A stretch of 64,000 bases of DNA from Immundisolibacter sp049322795 (GTDB taxonomy: Bacteria > Pseudomonadota > Gammaproteobacteria > Immundisolibacterales > Immundisolibacteraceae), in NCBI GenBank assembly GCA_049322795.1, contig JBMOQH010000015.1:186001-250000 (forward strand). The letters run 5' to 3'. Under the pieces are notes generated by a model. It did not search any database and was not told the DNA's origin. It saw nothing but the letters and a program-made list of their open reading frames with translations. Of the stretch, positions 60,758 to 64,000 are shown piece after piece (position 1 is the stretch's first letter; every line of letters starts with the position of its first letter). The translations under genes were made by a program, and so were the position numbers.

Positions 60758-61564
60758 ATGCGCAGTGACCACAAACCTGCCGCCGCCGAGCGGCTGCACA
60801 AGGTGCTGGCAACGCTGGGTCTTGGCTCGCGCCGGCAGATAGAGGACTGGATCCGCGCCGGGCGGGTGCAGGTGAACGGCGAAACCGCCGTCATCGGCCA
60901 GAGCGTGAGCAGCACCGACCGCATCGCCGTCGACGGTCAGCCGATAAGCCGTGTGGCGCCGCCCAAGCCGCGCCTGCTGCTGTACCACAAGCCGGAAGGC
61001 GAGCTGTGCACGCGCCACGATCCCGAGGGCCGGCCGACCGTGTTCGACCGTCTGCCGCCGCTGCCGAGTGGGCGCTGGATCACCGTCGGCCGGCTCGACA
61101 TCAATAGCTCCGGCCTGCTGCTGCTGACCACCGACGGCGCGCTCGCCAACCGTCTCATGCACCCGTCCGGGCACCTGCAACGCGAGTATGCGGTGCGCGT
61201 CAGTGGCGAGGTGGACGGCCCCATGCTCGACCGCCTCACGCATGGCGTCGAGCTCGATGACGGTCCGGCGCGCTTTCTGAGCATCGCTGCGGCCGGTGGC
61301 GAGGGCCGCAACCGCTGGTACACGGTCATCGTGGACGAGGGTCGCAATCGTCTGGTGCGTCGGCTATGGGAGTCGCAGGGCGTCGTCGTAAGCCGCCTGC
61401 TGCGGGTGCGTTTCGGCCCACTGCAACTGCCGCGCGCGCTGGCACGCGGCCGTTTTCGCGACGCTACTGCGGCGGAGCTGTCCCGCCTCGCGCCGCCACC
61501 CGCGCCGCGGCCGAGCCGGCGTCCCGACGCAGCCGGCTTGAAACGGCCACGCGGGCGCAGGTAA
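60758..61564 (+). CDS. rluB: 23S rRNA pseudouridine synthase B
   Basis: A 268-residue RsuA-family pseudouridine synthase. An N-terminal S4 domain (ERLHKVLATLGLGSRRQIEDWIRAGRVQVNG) precedes the catalytic domain with VGRLDINSSGLLLLTTDG (catalytic Asp) and a QGVVVSRLLRVRFGPL end. The C-terminal tail is rich in Pro and Arg. It modifies U2605 of 23S rRNA in E. coli. A terminator follows. Confidence 0.92.
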   Translation: MRSDHKPAAAERLHKVLATLGLGSRRQIEDWIRAGRVQVNGETAVIGQSVSSTDRIAVDGQPISRVAPPKPRLLLYHKPEGELCTRHDPEGRPTVFDRLPPLPSGRWITVGRLDINSSGLLLLTTDGALANRLMHPSGHLQREYAVRVSGEVDGPMLDRLTHGVELDDGPARFLSIAAAGGEGRNRWYTVIVDEGRNRLVRRLWESQGVVVSRLLRVRFGPLQLPRALARGRFRDATAAELSRLAPPPAPRPSRRPDAAGLKRPRGRR

Positions 61565-61585
61565 GATTCGCCCCTTACTTTCAAA

Positions 61586-61612
61586 CCGCCGGGCCCTGCC
61601 CGGCGTTTTTTT
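61586..61612 (+). terminator. Rho-independent terminator between rluB and rpsD
   Basis: CGCCGGGC (61587-61594) and GCCCGGCG (61598-61605) form a perfect 8-bp stem with a CCT loop and seven following T residues (61606-61612). It ends only 20 nt before the rpsD start codon, so it may work as an attenuator for rpsD as well as a terminator for the trpS-scpAB-rluB transcript. Confidence 0.85.
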
Positions 61613-61632
61613 CAGGTCAGGACACAGCATCG

Positions 61633-62244
61633 ATGGCACGGTATACCGGTCCCCGGCTCAGAGTAGTGCGGCGCTTCCAGCAGCAGCTGCCCGGCCTCAC
61701 GCGCAAAACCGACGGCGTGCGCAGCAACCCGCCCGGCCAGCACGGCGCCCGCAAGGGCCGCGCCAGCGACTACCGCCTGCGCCTCGACGAGAAGCAGAAG
61801 CTCGTCTACAACTACGGCCTGGGCGAGCGCCAGCTGCGCAACTACTTCAAGACCGCCGCCCGTCGCAAGGGCGACACCGGCAAGAACCTGCTGGCGCTGC
61901 TCGAGTCGCGCCTGGACAACGTGGTGTTCCGCCTGGGCTTCGCGCCGACCATCCCGGCCGCCCGCCAGGTGGTCAAGCACGGCCACATCACGGTGAACGG
62001 CCGCCGCGTGGACGTGCCGAGCTACCCGCTGCGCCCGGGCGACACGATCGGTGTGTGCGAGGGCAGCCGTCAGCACCCGGTGATCGTCGAGACCCTGCAG
62101 TCGCCCTCGCTGAGCCTGCCGGACTATCTGGATCTGGACGCCGGCAAGATGGCCGGCACCTTCCGGCACCTGCCCGAGCGCGCCGACATTCCGCTCGAGG
62201 TGCAGGAAAACTTCGTCGTCGAGTACTACTCGCGCGTCAGCTGA
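61633..62244 (+). CDS. rpsD: 30S ribosomal protein S4, short N-terminus form
   Basis: A 203-residue S4. The core is standard: EKQKL-x-YNYGLGERQLRNYF, LLALLESRLDNVVFRLGF, VNGRRVDVPSY (S4 RNA-binding domain), and ending AGKMAGTFRHLPER...VVEYYSR. The N-terminus GPRLRVVRR...LPGLTRKT lacks the longer segment with KSGVRAIDTKCK of E. coli S4 and resembles the plastid/cyanobacterial style. There is only one Cys, so no zinc ribbon. It stands outside the alpha ribosomal-protein operon. It could be a second, alternative S4 or the sole copy relocated. Confidence 0.9.
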   Translation: MARYTGPRLRVVRRFQQQLPGLTRKTDGVRSNPPGQHGARKGRASDYRLRLDEKQKLVYNYGLGERQLRNYFKTAARRKGDTGKNLLALLESRLDNVVFRLGFAPTIPAARQVVKHGHITVNGRRVDVPSYPLRPGDTIGVCEGSRQHPVIVETLQSPSLSLPDYLDLDAGKMAGTFRHLPERADIPLEVQENFVVEYYSRVS

Positions 62245-62335
62245 TCTGATGGAGCAAGCCAGAAATGGCTTGCCCGGCGATCGGGCATGTCGAGCCCGAT
62301 GCTCGAAGGCCGTCGCGGACACGCGACAGGCCGAA

Positions 62336-62365
62336 TTGAAAAAGGGCCGGACAGCCCGTTTTCAA
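62336..62365 (+). terminator. Hairpin terminator after rpsD
   Basis: TTGAAAA-A-GGGC pairs with GCCC-G-TTTTCAA around a CGGACA loop: eleven pairs with one internal mismatch and a built-in TTTT. It lies 92 nt after the S4 stop and before tRNA-Ser. The 196-bp gap has no other feature I can support. Confidence 0.6.
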
Positions 62366-62440
62366 CGTTATGTTGGCGCGCGGCCCGGCCGCGCCCGAAC
62401 CGGCCGTGCTCCACGCTCCTCACGGCCGGCACCGCATCCC

Positions 62441-62533
<93 letters not shown>

Positions 62534-62547
62534 TCCGTCGCTTCGAT

Positions 62548-62658
<111 letters not shown>

Positions 62659-62825
62659 GCCATTCATGAACCGCTGGACAATGCCGTCAGGCAATCGTCC
62701 AGCTGGCTGCCGCGCGGTGCACGCCTGCGCTGCGCTCCATCGATTGGGAGCACGGGCGCTCGCTCAACGCCGGGGCGCACCGTCCCGGACCTCGCGCGCC
62801 GGAAACGACCCTCCCCTGACTGCCC

Positions 62826-64000
62826 ATGAGCTACCAGGCCCTCGCCCGCAAGTGGCGCCCGCGCCGCTTTGCCGACATGGTCGGCCAGGAGCACGTGCGC
62901 CGGGCGCTGGGCAACGCCCTGGCCGGCGATCGCCTGCACCACGCGTATCTGTTCACCGGCACGCGCGGCGTCGGCAAGACCACCGTGGCGCGGGTGTTCG
63001 CCAAGGCGCTCAACTGCGAGCAGGGCGTCAGCGCCGAGCCGTGCGGTGAGTGCGCCGCCTGCACGGCCATCGACGCCGGGCGCTTCATGGACCTGATCGA
63101 GGTGGATGCCGCCTCGCGCACCGGCGTGGACGACACCCGCGACCTGCTGGAAAACGTCCAGTACGCACCCACGCAGGGCCGCTACAAGGTGTACCTCATC
63201 GACGAGGTACACATGTTCTCCAAGAGCAGCTTCAACGCGCTGCTGAAGACACTCGAGGAGCCGCCGCCGCACATCAAGTTCCTGCTGGCCACCACCGACC
63301 CGCAGAAGATTCCCGCGACCATCCTGTCGCGCTGCCTGCAATTCAACCTGCGCGCGCTGACGCCGGAGCAGGTGGCGGGCCAGCTCACGCGTATCCTGCA
63401 CGCCGAGCAGATCACACCCGACGCGGCGGCGGTCGAGCTGCTTGCCCGCGCCGCCGCCGGCAGCATGCGCGATGCACTCAGCCTGCTCGATCAGGCGCTG
63501 GTGCATGGCAACGACGAATTACGGGCCGATGCGGTGCGCGCCATGCTGGGCACGCTCGACCGCAGCCATGCACCGCGCCTGCTCGACGCGCTCGCCGCCG
63601 GCGATGGCCCGGCGCTGCTGGCGGCGCTTGCCGAAGCGAGCGCGCAGGCGGCCGATCCGGGTGCGGTGCTCGACGACCTGCTGCGCTTGCTGCACCAGAT
63701 CGCCCTGTGCCAGGCCGTGCCCGGCGCCACGCTGGCCGCCGATGCCGACCCCGAGGTGGTGCACGCGCTCGCCGCGCGGATGCCGGCCGAGGACGTGCAG
63801 CTCTACTACCAGATGGCGCTGCTTGGCCGGCGTGACCTGCCACTCGCGCCCGACCCCACGAGCGGGCTCGAAATGCTGCTGCTGCGTCTGCTCGTATTCC
63901 GCCCGGCAGGCGGCAGCGAAGCCAGCGCATCGCCACCGGCCGCGCGCCGTGTGCCGGCGCCCCAGCCCGCCGCGCCGCCTGTGGCACAGGCGGTGCCCAA
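62826..64000 (+). CDS. dnaX: DNA polymerase III subunits gamma/tau, N-terminal part (continues past window)
   Basis: The first 391 codons, open at the window end. YQALARKWRPRRFADMVGQEHV is the standard start; Walker A GTRGVGKTTVARVF, a zinc-type Cys cluster C68... to CGECAAC, Walker B VYLIDEVHMFSKSSFNALLKTLEEPP, sensor 1 LLATTDPQKIP, and the arginine-finger ILSRCLQF all appear. The clamp-loader AAA+ module is complete and a Pro/Ala-rich linker begins at the end. Preceded by 167 nt after SRP RNA without a recognised gene. Confidence 0.95.
   Translation, partial: MSYQALARKWRPRRFADMVGQEHVRRALGNALAGDRLHHAYLFTGTRGVGKTTVARVFAKALNCEQGVSAEPCGECAACTAIDAGRFMDLIEVDAASRTGVDDTRDLLENVQYAPTQGRYKVYLIDEVHMFSKSSFNALLKTLEEPPPHIKFLLATTDPQKIPATILSRCLQFNLRALTPEQVAGQLTRILHAEQITPDAAAVELLARAAAGSMRDALSLLDQALVHGNDELRADAVRAMLGTLDRSHAPRLLDALAAGDGPALLAALAEASAQAADPGAVLDDLLRLLHQIALCQAVPGATLAADADPEVVHALAARMPAEDVQLYYQMALLGRRDLPLAPDPTSGLEMLLLRLLVFRPAGGSEASASPPAARRVPAPQPAAPPVAQAVP

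Overview
The window is 64 kb of a GC-rich, gene-dense bacterial chromosome. Several neighbourhoods are typically gammaproteobacterial: gatCAB divergent from mreBCD-mrdA-rodA-mltB-rlpA-dacA-lipB; zapA-6S RNA-fau; pepP-ubiH-ubiI; and SRP RNA immediately upstream of dnaX. Together with a ring-hydroxylase-type Rieske oxygenase, an ADP-forming acyl-CoA synthetase and acyl-CoA catabolic genes, this suggests an environmental, degradative, high-GC gammaproteobacterium. An Immundisolibacter-like organism is my guess, but species cannot be read from the sequence alone. Many genes start with GTG or TTG and overlap the previous stop codon, so operons are tightly coupled. I saw no IS element, prophage, CRISPR array or integrase.

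Layout. 1-2613: end of a pdxA-family gene, a HAD phosphatase, a DUF971 protein and an FMN alpha-hydroxy-acid oxidase, coupled by GTGA overlaps. 2785-11385: a catabolic block with Rieske oxygenase, luciferase-like flavin monooxygenase, an unknown 117-residue protein, a lipoprotein cytochrome c, an ADP-forming acyl-CoA synthetase, a fluoroacetyl-CoA-thioesterase-like protein, a short-chain fatty acid transporter, a four-copy REP-type repeat and a double VOC-domain protein. 11472-16716: envelope-modifying enzymes, namely an ELM1/DUF1022 protein, a sulfotransferase, an acyltransferase-SGNH protein and a GT8-like glycosyltransferase. 16751-26670: a bacterial sphingolipid (ceramide) locus. A six-gene minus-strand operon runs HIT protein, acyl-AMP ligase, ceramide-reductase-like SDR, acyl carrier protein, serine palmitoyltransferase and a glycosyltransferase-ELM1 fusion. 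Facing it are a GNAT-like candidate ceramide synthase and two nucleotidyltransferases. lptF-lptG (26886-29017) follow directly.

29069-36135: metK, fau, 6S RNA, zapA and a zapB-like gene on the minus strand; pepP-ubiH-ubiI on the plus strand; lipB converging. 36132-45446: the cell-shape and peptidoglycan operon (mreB to lipB). 45554-48763: gatCAB. 48914-58186: a CPA2 antiporter, a CMD-Rieske fusion, an SDR with a degraded active site, an MFS transporter, a membrane-anchored cold-shock-domain protein, a beta-oxidation-like trio (SDR, acyl-CoA dehydrogenase, crotonase) and a site-2-protease homologue. 58183-64000: trpS-scpA-scpB-rluB, an unusual short-N-terminus ribosomal protein S4, tRNA-Ser(GGA), SRP RNA and the 5' part of dnaX.

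The part most worth attention is 11.4-29 kb. There a complete-looking ceramide pathway sits among two ELM1-domain proteins, two GT8-like glycosyltransferase modules, a sulfotransferase, an acyltransferase, two nucleotidyltransferases and the LPS-export permeases. I infer a decorated outer-membrane sphingolipid whose structure cannot be deduced here. All calls come from reading the sequence; no database search was run.
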